From: Vibrio mytili
GTDB taxonomy: Bacteria; Pseudomonadota; Gammaproteobacteria; Enterobacterales; Vibrionaceae
Reading direction: 5' to 3'
Assembly (NCBI RefSeq): GCF_000830505.1
Contig: NZ_JXOK01000004.1
Coordinates: 305,062 to 369,061, forward strand
DNA: 64,000 nt
The notes under the pieces: model-generated
The model's input: the letters and a program-made list of their open reading frames with translations, nothing else
Told to the model about the DNA's origin: nothing
The model's database searches: none
Program-made: the position numbers and the translations under genes
In this document: positions 46,183-55,514 of the stretch, piece by piece
Layout: the number at the start of each line of letters is the position of its first letter
Position numbering within the stretch: position 1 is the first letter of the stretch

Positions 46183-47217
46183 ATGACTAACGCTACTAAC
46201 CGCAGGATTGTACTTGCATCTCGTCCACACGGTGCCCCAACTGTCGATAACTTTCGCCTAGAAGAGGTCACCAAACCCACACCAAAAGAAGGAGAGATGC
46301 TTTTAAGAACGGTTTACTTATCACTCGATCCTTACATGCGTGGCCGCATGAGCGATGCCGAGTCTTATGCTGAACCGGTAGCCATAGATGACGTAATGGT
46401 TGCAGGCACGGTATGTCAGGTTGAAAGCTCTAATCATCCAGATTACGAAGCAGGAGAATGGGTACTTGCTTACACCGTAGGCTGGCAAGATTACGCGATT
46501 TCAACAGGTGAAATGGTAATTAAGCTAGGTAAAGAGCCGCAAAATCCATCTTATGCGTTGGGCGTGGCTGGTATGCCAGGTTTTACCGCCTACATGGGCT
46601 TGCTAGATATAGGCCAACCAAAACCTGATGAAACTGTCGTTGTAGCTTCTGCAACGGGCCCAGTCGGTGCCACCGTGGGTCAAATCGCTAAAATCAAAGG
46701 TTGCCGTGTCGTGGGTATCGCGGGCGGTAAGGAAAAGTGCCAATATGCAAAAGATACGTTAGGCTTTGACGAGTGCATTGATCATAAAGCTGACGATTTT
46801 GCCGAACAGCTAGAAAAAGCGTGTAAAAACGGCATTGACGTCTACTTCGAAAACGTCGGTGGAAAAGTGTTTGATGCGGTTCTGCCATTATTGAATACCA
46901 AAGCTCGCGTCCCTGTTTGTGGTTTAATTTCTCAATACAACTCGACAGAGTTACCAAAAGGCACAGACCACTTGCCACTACTGATGGGTAAAATTCTAAC
47001 CAAACGAATCAAGATACAAGGTTTTATCATCTTTGATGACTATGGACATCGTTACAATGAGTTTGCCCAAGATATGAACCAATGGTTAGCAGAAGGGAAA
47101 ATCCAATACCGTGAGCATTTAGTAGACGGTTTGGAAAGTGCACCGGACGCGTTTATCGGTCTACTGCAAGGCAAAAACTTCGGTAAACTCGTCGTTCAGG
47201 TTAACCAACCATTATAA
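46183..47217 (+). CDS. curA: NADP-dependent oxidoreductase, CurA/YncB type (MDR superfamily)
   Basis: A 344-residue zinc-free medium-chain reductase that reduces the double bond of alpha,beta-unsaturated ketones (curcumin, alkenals). Family marks: YLSLDPYMRGRMSDAESYA near residue 50, GVAGMPGFTAYMGLLDIGQP near 125, the nucleotide motif VVVASATGPVGATVGQIAKI, and FENVGGKVFDAVLPLLN. Under control of the adjacent NemR-type operator it should detoxify reactive carbonyls or quinones. The GST gene follows after 17 bp as the second gene of the transcript. Confidence 0.92.
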   Translation: MTNATNRRIVLASRPHGAPTVDNFRLEEVTKPTPKEGEMLLRTVYLSLDPYMRGRMSDAESYAEPVAIDDVMVAGTVCQVESSNHPDYEAGEWVLAYTVGWQDYAISTGEMVIKLGKEPQNPSYALGVAGMPGFTAYMGLLDIGQPKPDETVVVASATGPVGATVGQIAKIKGCRVVGIAGGKEKCQYAKDTLGFDECIDHKADDFAEQLEKACKNGIDVYFENVGGKVFDAVLPLLNTKARVPVCGLISQYNSTELPKGTDHLPLLMGKILTKRIKIQGFIIFDDYGHRYNEFAQDMNQWLAEGKIQYREHLVDGLESAPDAFIGLLQGKNFGKLVVQVNQPL

Positions 47218-47234
47218 GAAGAAAGGAATGATTC

Positions 47235-47852
47235 ATGATTAAACTGCACCATCTCAATCAATCACGCTCAAAGCGCATTATATGGCTACTTGAAGAGCTA
47301 AAAGTAGACTATGAAATCGTCCCTTATGTTCGTGATGAAGTCACGTTTCTCGCGCCACCAGAGTTGAAAAGTGTTCATCCACTTGGCAAATCACCAGTAC
47401 TGGAAGACGATGGTGAAATTATCATTGAATCAGGTGCTATTACAGAATACCTGATTGAAAAGTATGCTCAAGATTCGCTCTCTCCTAAACGTGGGACCAA
47501 AGCGTATACTCAGTACTTGCAGTGGCTGCACTTCGCTGAAAGTTCAGCAATCTTGCCAATGCTACTCAAACTCTTCGTCAGTAAAGAGCCAACCACGACT
47601 CAATTCTTATCTGGGTATGCGGATAAAGAGGCAATGAGCGTACTCAGTTACTTTGAGCACATGTTGGAAGGCAAAAACTATTTGGTTGAGGAGCGCTTAA
47701 CTGGCGCAGACATCATGATGTCATTCATCGTAGAGTTGGTGCAGAAATTTGGCATGACATCACATTTCCCAAACATCGGGCGCTATGGGCAGCAGCTCTC
47801 AACGCATTCTGCATTTGTCCACGCTGAACAGATAGAAGCGAAATACGCTTAA
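47235..47852 (+). CDS. Glutathione S-transferase
   Basis: A 205-residue cytosolic GST. N-terminal thioredoxin-like domain: KLHHLNQSRSKRIIWLLEEL, with NQSRS holding the catalytic Ser or Tyr-equivalent region, HPLGKSPVLEDD (cis-Pro) and IIESGAITEYLIEKY (the ES glutathione-binding pair). Helical C-terminal domain with RLTGADIMMSFIVE. It conjugates or reduces electrophiles with glutathione. Co-transcription with the CurA-like gene under a NemR-type operator fits electrophile defence. A ribosome site AGAAAGGAA precedes the ATG. Confidence 0.92.
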   Translation: MIKLHHLNQSRSKRIIWLLEELKVDYEIVPYVRDEVTFLAPPELKSVHPLGKSPVLEDDGEIIIESGAITEYLIEKYAQDSLSPKRGTKAYTQYLQWLHFAESSAILPMLLKLFVSKEPTTTQFLSGYADKEAMSVLSYFEHMLEGKNYLVEERLTGADIMMSFIVELVQKFGMTSHFPNIGRYGQQLSTHSAFVHAEQIEAKYA

Positions 47853-47889
47853 TAACCGAAATACGCTCAATACCAACAATATCAGCATG

Positions 47890-47925
47890 GCCCTTTGGTC
47901 TATCTCATATACCAAAGGGCTTTTG
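47890..47925 (+). terminator. Rho-independent terminator after the GST gene
   Basis: Arms GCCCTTTGGT (47890-47899) and ACCAAAGGGC (47911-47920), 11-base loop, then TTTTGT. It lies 38 bp after the GST stop. Confidence 0.88.
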
Positions 47926-48126
47926 TCTTCGTATTGCAATGGCCATCGTCATAACCTATCAACTTAATCACTATTTCCGACTTTTCTCCCAGGTACTCCC
48001 AGACTAATCTATGTCTAAAGCAACGTTATTGAGTGCTGGCAATGAGAACATAAAACCAAATGAGGATGTCATGATGATTAAGTTAGACTTTTACAAGTTA
48101 TTCGATACCAAAGAGCTGTTTATCTA

Positions 48127-49008
48127 TTACTGATTCTTCGCCAATGCTTTAATCAGTACGGACGTATCCATACGGCCCAGGCCATCACTTTGTAGATCAG
48201 CGTATTGCGCATCGACCATTTTGGTTAACGGAAGATCAAGCCCAACTCGCTCGGCTTCCTTCAGACAGAAACCAAGATCTTTGCGCATCCAATCGATCGC
48301 AAAACCAAAATCAAATTTGTCTTGTGCCATCGTAGACGCTCGATTTTCCATCTGCCATGATCCTGCGGCACCATGCTTCAGCGTTTCAACAACTTGATCA
48401 ATATCTAAACCCGATTTTTGTGCAAGCAGTATCGCTTCACTTAAGCCTTGTAGTACACCACCGATACAAATTTGGTTCACCATCTTACAACGCTGACCTT
48501 GGCCATTTTCACCGAGTAACGTGATCTGCTTTGCATACGCATTCATAACTGGAGAAGCTTGTTCAAATACATCGGATTCACCACCACACATAATAGTGAG
48601 AACGCCGTTTTCAGCGCCAGCTTGACCCCCAGATACTGGAGCATCAATGAAATGATTACCAACCTTTTGACACGCTTCTGCCAACTCTACTGCCAATTCC
48701 GCAGAAGTTGTGGTGTGATCCACAAGTACTGCACCCGCTTTAAGGCCGACGAGTGCACCATCCTCACCATAGACAATACTACGAACATCGTCGTCGTTCC
48801 CTACACAGATAAAAACAAAGTCACAACCTTCAGCAGCTTCACGAGGCGTTTCACAGGCAACGCCGTCATACTCCTTCGCCCATTTATCCGCTTTCGCTTT
48901 AGTACGATTATAAACTTTTGTCTTATAACCAGCCTTGCTTAAATAGCCCGCCATTGGGTACCCCATTACACCCAAACCAATAAACGCTACTTGTTGTTTT
49001 GACATCAT
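48127..49008 (-). CDS. Beta-hydroxyacid dehydrogenase family protein (GarR / 3-hydroxyisobutyrate dehydrogenase-like)
   Basis: A 293-residue NAD(P)-dependent enzyme. The Rossmann motif FIGLGVMGYPMAGYLSKAGY is followed by VYNRTKAKADK, where Arg-Thr after the second strand favours NADPH. The substrate motif DAPVSGGQAGAENGVLTIMC and the catalytic Lys in GQGQRCKMVNQICIGG are intact. Members reduce tartronate semialdehyde, succinic semialdehyde or oxidise 3-hydroxyisobutyrate; the substrate here cannot be told. It stands alone on the minus strand, divergent from the HAD gene. Confidence 0.88.
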   Translation of the reverse strand: MMSKQQVAFIGLGVMGYPMAGYLSKAGYKTKVYNRTKAKADKWAKEYDGVACETPREAAEGCDFVFICVGNDDDVRSIVYGEDGALVGLKAGAVLVDHTTTSAELAVELAEACQKVGNHFIDAPVSGGQAGAENGVLTIMCGGESDVFEQASPVMNAYAKQITLLGENGQGQRCKMVNQICIGGVLQGLSEAILLAQKSGLDIDQVVETLKHGAAGSWQMENRASTMAQDKFDFGFAIDWMRKDLGFCLKEAERVGLDLPLTKMVDAQYADLQSDGLGRMDTSVLIKALAKNQ

Positions 49009-49146
49009 CTACTTCCCTTGTTTTTGAGCGGAATGAATATGCTACTAAAGAACGTATATCATTACTTGTGATTTTTAGGTTTTCCATTGCCACTATCCCC
49101 AAATAACTTCAGAATGCATCATCTGATTCAACAAACTGACAACGTG

Positions 49147-49797
49147 ATGAACTACCAAGCTGCTATTTTTGATATGGACGGACTTCTCCTTGATACGGAG
49201 CGTGTCTGCATGCGTATATTTCAAGAAGCGTGTGATGTACAGAAACTGCCGTTTTATGAAGATATTTATCTCTCCATCATTGGACGCAATGCCATAGGTA
49301 TCGAAACCATTTTCCGCAAAGCATACGGCAACGACTTCGAGCGTTTACATGCAGAATGGCGCATTCGCTACAACGCGGTTGTAAAACATCAAGCCATTCC
49401 GCTTAAAGCTGGGGTAATTGAGCTTTTGGACTGGCTCAAGGCAAAGAATATTCCTGTTGTAGTGGCAACCTCTACCGAGAAGGAAGTCGCCACCATCAAG
49501 TTAAACCTGGCAGGCATTAACCATTATTTTGCTAACCTTACGACGGGTTGCGAAGTAAATAATGGCAAACCCGACCCAGAAATCTATTTGCTTGCAGCAC
49601 GTCGCTTAAATGTTGAACCAACGAAATGTTTAGCTTTCGAAGACTCTAACAATGGCGTTCGCGCGGCAGTATCGGCAAATATGGCAACCTATCAAATCCC
49701 CGACCTTGTGGCGCCGTGTGATGAAATACGTCAACTTGGCCATGTCATTGTGCCATCATTGCACGATGTGTTGAGACAACTCGAACATTCAAATTGA
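49147..49797 (+). CDS. HAD-superfamily phosphatase (beta-phosphoglucomutase-like subgroup)
   Basis: A 216-residue HAD protein. Motif I FDMDGLLLDTERV supplies the nucleophile Asp and acid/base Asp, motif II is VVATSTEKEVATIKL, motif III is the Lys in NNGKPDPEIYLLAA and motif IV is LAFEDSNNGVRAA. The ATG at 49147 (MNYQAAIFDMDG) starts right before motif I as in relatives; the open frame extends 20 codons further upstream without need. It is a likely sugar-phosphate or nucleotide phosphatase. It is divergent from the dehydrogenase gene. Confidence 0.9.
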   Translation: MNYQAAIFDMDGLLLDTERVCMRIFQEACDVQKLPFYEDIYLSIIGRNAIGIETIFRKAYGNDFERLHAEWRIRYNAVVKHQAIPLKAGVIELLDWLKAKNIPVVVATSTEKEVATIKLNLAGINHYFANLTTGCEVNNGKPDPEIYLLAARRLNVEPTKCLAFEDSNNGVRAAVSANMATYQIPDLVAPCDEIRQLGHVIVPSLHDVLRQLEHSN

Positions 49798-50036
49798 AGG
49801 GAAAGGCATACTAGGCGTTGGCGTTTGAAAGTAAAGACCGTGTTGTTGTCGAGTGGTTTTTTATGTGATCAATCCCTGCAGTCGAGCAGTATAAGTGAGT
49901 AAAAAAGTGTCAACCTAACGGTCAACGCACATTTTTACTCAAGCTGTGGGTTGATAATAAGATTTATAACCAAGCGATTTCAAGATATTAAGTTCAATAA
50001 ACTAATTAGCTCAACACATAAAATGGAGAAAGTGAT
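49798..50036. other. Intergenic region before the azurin gene
   Basis: About 240 bp. Direct repeats around TTTTTACTC/GAGTAAAAA (about 49898 and 49931) can pair, suggesting a hairpin near 49898-49940 that may end the HAD transcript. GGAGAAAG before the azurin ATG is its ribosome site. Confidence 0.4.
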
Positions 50037-50489
50037 ATGTCTTTACGTTTAGTAGCCGCGACCATTGCACTTGCCGGACTTAGCTTCGGTGCGCAAGCCA
50101 GTGCCGAGTGTGAAGTTTCATTAGACGCGAACGATATGATGCAGTTTTCAACCAAAACACTCAGTGTTCCAGCCTCATGTAGCGAAGTCACACTCACACT
50201 AAACCATACTGGGAAAATGCCTGCGCAATCGATGGGACATAACGTGGTGATTGCCGACACCGCTAACATCCAAGCAGTCGGTACAGACGGTATGGCTGCT
50301 GGTGCAGATAATAGCTACGTCAAGCCAGGTGATGACCGCGTCTATGCACATACTAAAGTGATTGGCGGCGGTGAAAGCACAAGCATCACATTTAGCACAG
50401 AAAAAATGACGGCTGGTGGTGATTACTCTTTCTTCTGTTCTTTCCCTGGTCATTGGGCGGTCATGCAAGGCAAATTTGAATTTAAGTAG
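50037..50489 (+). CDS. azu: Azurin (type 1 blue copper protein)
   Basis: A 150-residue secreted cupredoxin. Signal peptide about 1-22 (RLVAATIALAGLSFGAQASA). The mature protein has the disulfide Cys pair (AECEVSL and PASCSEV), the first copper His in MGHNVVI, and the C-terminal copper loop FFCSFPGHWAVMQGKFEF with Cys, His and Met ligands. It carries single electrons in the periplasm, for example to a cytochrome peroxidase or nitrite reductase; no such partner is next to it. It ends at a shared bidirectional terminator. Confidence 0.95.
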   Translation: MSLRLVAATIALAGLSFGAQASAECEVSLDANDMMQFSTKTLSVPASCSEVTLTLNHTGKMPAQSMGHNVVIADTANIQAVGTDGMAAGADNSYVKPGDDRVYAHTKVIGGGESTSITFSTEKMTAGGDYSFFCSFPGHWAVMQGKFEFK

Positions 50490-50575
50490 TAGTTTGACTT
50501 TACGTATAAGTTTGAATTCGCTTTTATCCCGATAACAAATTCTATTGGTAAAAACGATGATTTGGACTTAACAAC

Positions 50576-50603
50576 AAAAGGGAAGCACTCGCTTCCCTTT
50601 TAT
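50576..50603. terminator. Bidirectional terminator between azurin and the ABC exporter gene
   Basis: AAAAGGGAAGC and GCTTCCCTTTT flank the four-base loop ACTC. T runs follow on both strands, serving the converging genes. Confidence 0.88.
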
Positions 50604-50609
50604 TCGCTG

Positions 50610-52435
50610 TTACTCTGTCAGAAAACCACCCGTTTGGTGCTTCCATAACTGTGCGTAAACGCCATCAAGTGTTAGCAATTCATGGTGAGAACCTTGTTCG
50701 ATGACTTGACCATCGTCCATAACGATCAATCGATCCATTGCAGCAATCGTTGATAAACGGTGCGCAATGGCAATTACGGTCTTGCCTTCCATCAATATTT
50801 CTAGATTTTCCTGAATCGCAGATTCCACTTCAGAATCAAGCGCTGATGTCGCTTCGTCCATAATAAGAATTGGTGCATTTTTAAGAAGTACACGCGCAAT
50901 CGCTACACGCTGTCGCTGTCCACCTGACAATTTCACACCACGCTCACCCACTTCAACGTCATATCCGACATTACCCTGCTCATCTTTAAGCGTTTGAATA
51001 AAATCGTGGGCGTGCGCTTTATTTGCAGCCGCAATCACGTCTTCCATCGATGCATTAGGATCACCGTACAAAATATTTTCTTTGATAGAACGATGTAATA
51101 ATGATGTGTCCTGAGTAATCATACCGATATGCTGGCGCAGAGACTCTTGCTCAACCTGAGAAATATCTTGTCCATCGATACAAATTTTACCTGAGCTGAC
51201 ATCATAAAAACGAAGTAACAAGTTAACCAATGTTGATTTACCCGCACCCGAACGACCAACGATGCCAACTTTTTCTCCAGGTTTTATCGTAAGGTTCAAG
51301 TTGTCAAATACGGCTTTTTCTTCGCTATAATTGAAACCTACTCTGTCAAAACGAATTTCACCATGTTGAATTTGCAAAGGTTTCGCATTGGGTACGTCTT
51401 TCACTTCGACATCGTTAGAAATCGTACTAATACCATCTACGACAGTACCAATGTTCTCAAACAACGCACTGACTTCCCACATGATCCATTTAGACATGCC
51501 CTGTACGCGCAGCGCAATACTGATGCCGACAGCAATAGCACCAATCGTCACCGCAGCATCCAACCAAAGATAAACAGAAATCGCCCCAATAGATAACAAC
51601 AATAAGTAGTTAATTGCATCAACACTAAACAGCAAACACGTTGCCATGCGCATCTGACGATACACCGTGACGAGAAACTGCTTCATGCTGCTTTCTGCAT
51701 ACTCTAACTCACGTTGTGAGTGAGCAAATAGTTTCACCGTCGAGATGTTAGTGTAAGAGTCTACAATTCGACCAGTCATGACAGAGCGTGCATCAGCTTG
51801 CTCTGTTGCAATCTGCTTCATCTTGGGAATAAAGTAAAATTGGATCAAGATATACAAGGCAAGCCACACAACGATTGGTAGCATAAGCAACCCGTCAGCT
51901 TCTCCCATCATCCAAATCATCGATAGAAAATAGACGCTGATATAAACAAGTACATCCAAGAGTTTCATCACGGTTTCTCTTACCGCTAACGCGCTTTGCA
52001 TCACTTTCGTTGCGACACGACCAGCAAAATCACGTTGGAAAAAGCCAACCGCTTGTTTTAGCAAATAACGATGAATAAGCCAGCGAATAGACATTGGGTA
52101 GTTGCCCAGCAAAGTCTGGTGCATGACCATCGAATGTACAAATCCAAGAACGGGCATCACTACAGCCACTAAGAACACCATCACTAACATTTGATCGCCT
52201 TGATCTTGCCAGAATGTTGCGGGGTCTTGATTGGATAATATATCAACCAATTCACCCATGTATCGCAACAGAGTGACTTCAGTAATAGCAATGAGTGCAC
52301 TAAACACCGCCATGACAATCAGTGGGATTTCAAACCCTCGAGTATAAAAGCGCAAAAGCCAAACAGTGTATTCGGTGGCTTTTGCGTTTCATCCTGGGGA
52401 AAAGGTAAGGTCAGTTTTTCAAACCAATTAAACAT
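50610..52435 (-). CDS. ABC exporter, fused permease and ATPase (MdlB/MsbA-like); N-terminal frame broken at 52354-52357
   Basis: About 608 residues when complete. The continuous frame starts at 52355, but the natural start is ATG at 52435: MFNWFEKLTLPFPQDETQKP precedes a single lost T (a four-A run on the plus strand that should be five), after which GFLRFYTRGFEIPLIV continues. Six membrane segments come first, then the ATPase: Walker A IVGRSGAGKSTLVNLLLRFY, Q-loop IGMITQDTSLL, signature [18 protein letters not shown] and Walker B ILIMDEATSALD. It works as a dimer exporting a lipid, drug or peptide; the cargo is not predictable. Convergent with azurin. Confidence 0.88.
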
Positions 52436-52524
52436 ATAACGACTTCATTTCCACGATTAAATTTGCTGACGTTTTACTATCTTTTGACCAAAAAGTCAGT
52501 AAAATAAGCAAACAAAAGTTCAAA

Positions 52525-52539
52525 TGATAATAATTACAA
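52525..52539. promoter_or_regulatory. Fur box upstream of the fhu locus
   Basis: TGATAATAATTACAA matches 12 of 14 defined positions of the 7-1-7 Fur pattern TGATAAT-N-ATTATCA. It lies 40 bp before the receptor ATG. Repression by Fe-Fur is the expected control. Confidence 0.7.
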
Positions 52540-52578
52540 TTAAGTTTTCTATTTAAAATAAGCTTTGGGAATGAATTT

Positions 52579-54675
52579 ATGAAAAATCATAACTCGCTGA
52601 CTATTGCGATTCGTACAGCTTTAGCTTGTGCCCTCACACCGGTAATGGCAGTGGTCTCACTAAACGCATATGCACAAGATGAAGTGACAGAAATGGAAAC
52701 CATGACGGTGACTGCGCAAGCGTTGAAAGTGGAAACACCAGCAGCAGAAACGCCTAAGTCTGTGTCACTTATTTCAGAAGACGAGCTTCGAGTTCGTGCT
52801 CCCAAAAAACTAGATGAAGCGCTCCGCTATACTTCCGGTGTCACTGCCCAGCCTTACGGTTCTGATAACGACACGGATTGGTTCAAGATTCGTGGTTTCG
52901 ATGCCGCAACCTATTTAAACGGCAACCGATTGTTCCGTGATGGCTACTACACTTGGTTGATTGAGCCCTATGGTATCGAGCGTATAGAAGTCGTAAAAGG
53001 CCCGTCTGCAATTCTGTTTGGAGAATCAGCGCCAGGTGGTGTCGTCAACGCCGTACAAAAAAAACCGACATTCACACCACAAGGTGAAATCAAAGTTGAA
53101 GTGGGTAATAACAACCACCAATCCGTTGGCTTTGATATCGCAGATGAGGCAAATGAAGACGGCACGATGCGCTACCGCCTAGTAGGCTTGATGACCAGCC
53201 AAGAGGGAGAGCTGGATGACACTGAAAATGAGCGCTTCTATATTGCACCAAGTTTAGAAATCGATATTTCTGATCAAACCATGCTGACACTTATGGCAAC
53301 TTACCTTCATGATGATGGCGTCCCTACTAACCCATTTTTCCCTGCGGCAGGTACTCTGATTCACTCCAATTTTGGTAAGGTCGACCCATCAACTAACTTA
53401 GGCCAACCTGATTACGATAAATATGAACGTAATCAGCTCTCCGTTGGCTATTTACTTGAACATGACATCAACGATACTTGGACATTTTCACAAAACGCAA
53501 ACTACGGCTCCAATGAACTGTATTTAAGAAGCTCATACGTATTCCCGAATAGTGACGCGACTACTGAAGAGTTAACACAAGGACTCGTCTTTCGTGATGG
53601 TAAAAACCAAAGCTTCACCTTTGACAATAACGCTGTTGGTAACTGGGTAACAGATAGCGCCGAACATACTGCACTGATTGGTGTCGATCTGCAACATCAC
53701 AAGACGGAGGGTGATGAGCAAGATGACTACGCTTTCGGCACGATCAACCCGTTCAATCCAGTGTACGGAAACTACACTGCGAAAGATTTTAATATCGAAC
53801 GTGAAATCAATAAAACTCAAGCCAGTGTGTACTCACAATACCGACTTAAGTTCCAGGAACAATGGATTGGTAATATTGGCGCGCGTTACGACTGGGTGAA
53901 AACCGAAAACAAAGGTCACGGCTCGAATGCTTATGGGGTTGTTGATCAAAATTTAGACCGCGATGACAGTGAGCTTTCACTCAATGCTGGCATCTTGTAC
54001 TCAGCAGAGAACGGCCTTTCGCCATACGTTAACTACTCACAATCGTTTGAAGTCATTAGCACTATTGATAAAGCCACAAACAAACTCTACAAACCACTTA
54101 AAGGTGAGCAAGTAGAAGTCGGTGTAAAATATGAGCCAAGCTTTATGGATGGCTTCATCAATGTTGCATGGTTCGATATCTCCCAAAACAATGCTCTGGT
54201 AACGAATCCAACGACTTATGTCGCTACACAAACGGGTGAAGTCACATCAACAGGCGTAGAAGTCGAAGGTGCAGCACAACTCACTGATGACGTTAAGTTG
54301 CTAGCGAGCTACACCTACACTAAAGCAGAAACTGATGAAACATACGGTAAAGGCAAACAACAAGCTGCCCTGATTCCAAAACATCAAGCGTCTGCATGGG
54401 TAGACTATAGCGCGTATCGCTTAGTTCCTGGATTGAATGTAGGTACTGGCATTCGTTATGTTGGCGAATCTAAAGATAACCCAGCAAGTTCTGATTTAAC
54501 TGTGCCATCTGTAACGCTTTGGGATGCCGCCCTCACTTACGACATCACCTCACAATGGCAAGCTCAGTTGAACGTGAACAATATTCTTGATGAAGAATAC
54601 GTATCCGGCTGTGATTACTACTGTTACTACGGCCAATCACGCTCTGTGGTATTAAACGCAAATTATCGCTGGTAA
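52579..54675 (+). CDS. fhuA: TonB-dependent hydroxamate siderophore receptor (FhuA type)
   Basis: A 698-residue outer-membrane receptor. Signal peptide about 1-32 (ALACALTPVMAVVSLNAYAQ). A TonB-box-like stretch MTVTAQALKV lies near residue 45, then the plug domain (VSLISEDELRVRAPKKLDEA, SDNDTDWFKIRGFDAATYLN, GPSAILFGESAPGGVVNAVQ) and the 22-strand barrel ending RSVVLNANYRW with the C-terminal aromatic. It takes up an iron siderophore; the fhuCDB genes that follow point to ferrichrome or a similar hydroxamate. It is preceded by a Fur box and followed 53 bp on by fhuC. Confidence 0.9.
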   Translation: MKNHNSLTIAIRTALACALTPVMAVVSLNAYAQDEVTEMETMTVTAQALKVETPAAETPKSVSLISEDELRVRAPKKLDEALRYTSGVTAQPYGSDNDTDWFKIRGFDAATYLNGNRLFRDGYYTWLIEPYGIERIEVVKGPSAILFGESAPGGVVNAVQKKPTFTPQGEIKVEVGNNNHQSVGFDIADEANEDGTMRYRLVGLMTSQEGELDDTENERFYIAPSLEIDISDQTMLTLMATYLHDDGVPTNPFFPAAGTLIHSNFGKVDPSTNLGQPDYDKYERNQLSVGYLLEHDINDTWTFSQNANYGSNELYLRSSYVFPNSDATTEELTQGLVFRDGKNQSFTFDNNAVGNWVTDSAEHTALIGVDLQHHKTEGDEQDDYAFGTINPFNPVYGNYTAKDFNIEREINKTQASVYSQYRLKFQEQWIGNIGARYDWVKTENKGHGSNAYGVVDQNLDRDDSELSLNAGILYSAENGLSPYVNYSQSFEVISTIDKATNKLYKPLKGEQVEVGVKYEPSFMDGFINVAWFDISQNNALVTNPTTYVATQTGEVTSTGVEVEGAAQLTDDVKLLASYTYTKAETDETYGKGKQQAALIPKHQASAWVDYSAYRLVPGLNVGTGIRYVGESKDNPASSDLTVPSVTLWDAALTYDITSQWQAQLNVNNILDEEYVSGCDYYCYYGQSRSVVLNANYRW

Positions 54676-54728
54676 TAGTTATTCCCACTCCCCTCTTTAG
54701 TGAGGGGAGCATTTTCTGAGACCTATCC

Positions 54729-55514
54729 ATGTTTCAACTATCTAATATTCAGGTTGTTCGAGGTGGACGTCAAATCCTCGGCATTGACCAACTGAGCATC
54801 CCTACTAATGAACTGACTGTAGTGTTAGGGCACAATGGCTCAGGAAAATCTACATTAGTGAATTTGCTGTCTGGGCAGATGGCTTCTGATAAAGGCCGTG
54901 TAGCGCTAAACGGCGAAGCACTCTCATCACTAAAAACCAAAGAACTCGCTAAACAGGTTGCCTTTTTACCACAAAAACTGCCAACCTCGGCCGGACTTAG
55001 TGTGCGTGAGCTGGTGCGTTTAGGCCGCTTTCCTTGGCGCGGAACCTTCGGGCGTTGGCGCAAAGAGGATGAAAACATCATCGATGCCGCCATGGAACAA
55101 ACTGGCGTGACTCCTTTCGCTGACAACCTAGCCGATGAGTTATCAGGCGGCGAACGCCAACGTGCTTGGGTTGCCATGTTGTTAGCACAGCAATCACCTG
55201 TATTAATTTTAGATGAACCAACTTCCGCTTTAGATATCCACCACCAGTACCAATTGATGGCACTGTTGGCAGAGCTAAATCAAACCCAAGGTTGCGGTAT
55301 CATCGTGATTTTGCATGATCTCAACCTCGCTCTACGCTATGCCACTCATATTGTTGCCCTCAAACAAGGTCGAATCGCCTTTGAAGGCAAAGCTGAATTA
55401 CTTGCCGATGAAGCCCGTTTATCAGAGCTTTACCATTCGCCGATTAAACTTATTGATCACCCTCATCCAATTCCCGATTCACCCACCAATAAGGTTGCTA
55501 TAGTATGCGCATGA
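54729..55514 (+). CDS. fhuC: Iron-hydroxamate ABC transporter ATPase FhuC
   Basis: A 261-residue ATPase. Walker A is VLGHNGSGKSTLVNLLSGQM, Q-loop FLPQKLPTSAGLSVRELVRL, followed by the Fe-siderophore-type GRFPWRGTFGRW, signature ELSGGERQRAWVAMLLAQQ, Walker B LILDEPTSALD and H-loop ILHDLNLALRYATHIVAL. The GRFPWRG block marks FhuC among iron ABC ATPases. It powers FhuB. The last ten bases overlap fhuD. Confidence 0.95.
   Translation: MFQLSNIQVVRGGRQILGIDQLSIPTNELTVVLGHNGSGKSTLVNLLSGQMASDKGRVALNGEALSSLKTKELAKQVAFLPQKLPTSAGLSVRELVRLGRFPWRGTFGRWRKEDENIIDAAMEQTGVTPFADNLADELSGGERQRAWVAMLLAQQSPVLILDEPTSALDIHHQYQLMALLAELNQTQGCGIIVILHDLNLALRYATHIVALKQGRIAFEGKAELLADEARLSELYHSPIKLIDHPHPIPDSPTNKVAIVCA

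Noticed and set aside
48071..48133. 20-residue frame MMIKLDFYKLFDTKELFIYY with GAGG upstream
   Set aside because: Very short, overlaps the 3' end of the dehydrogenase gene and has no other support; kept only as a note.
53572..53820. Antisense frames inside fhuA, fhuC, malK, dabA and other long genes
   Set aside because: They are shadows of real genes, lack ribosome sites and have no recognisable domains.
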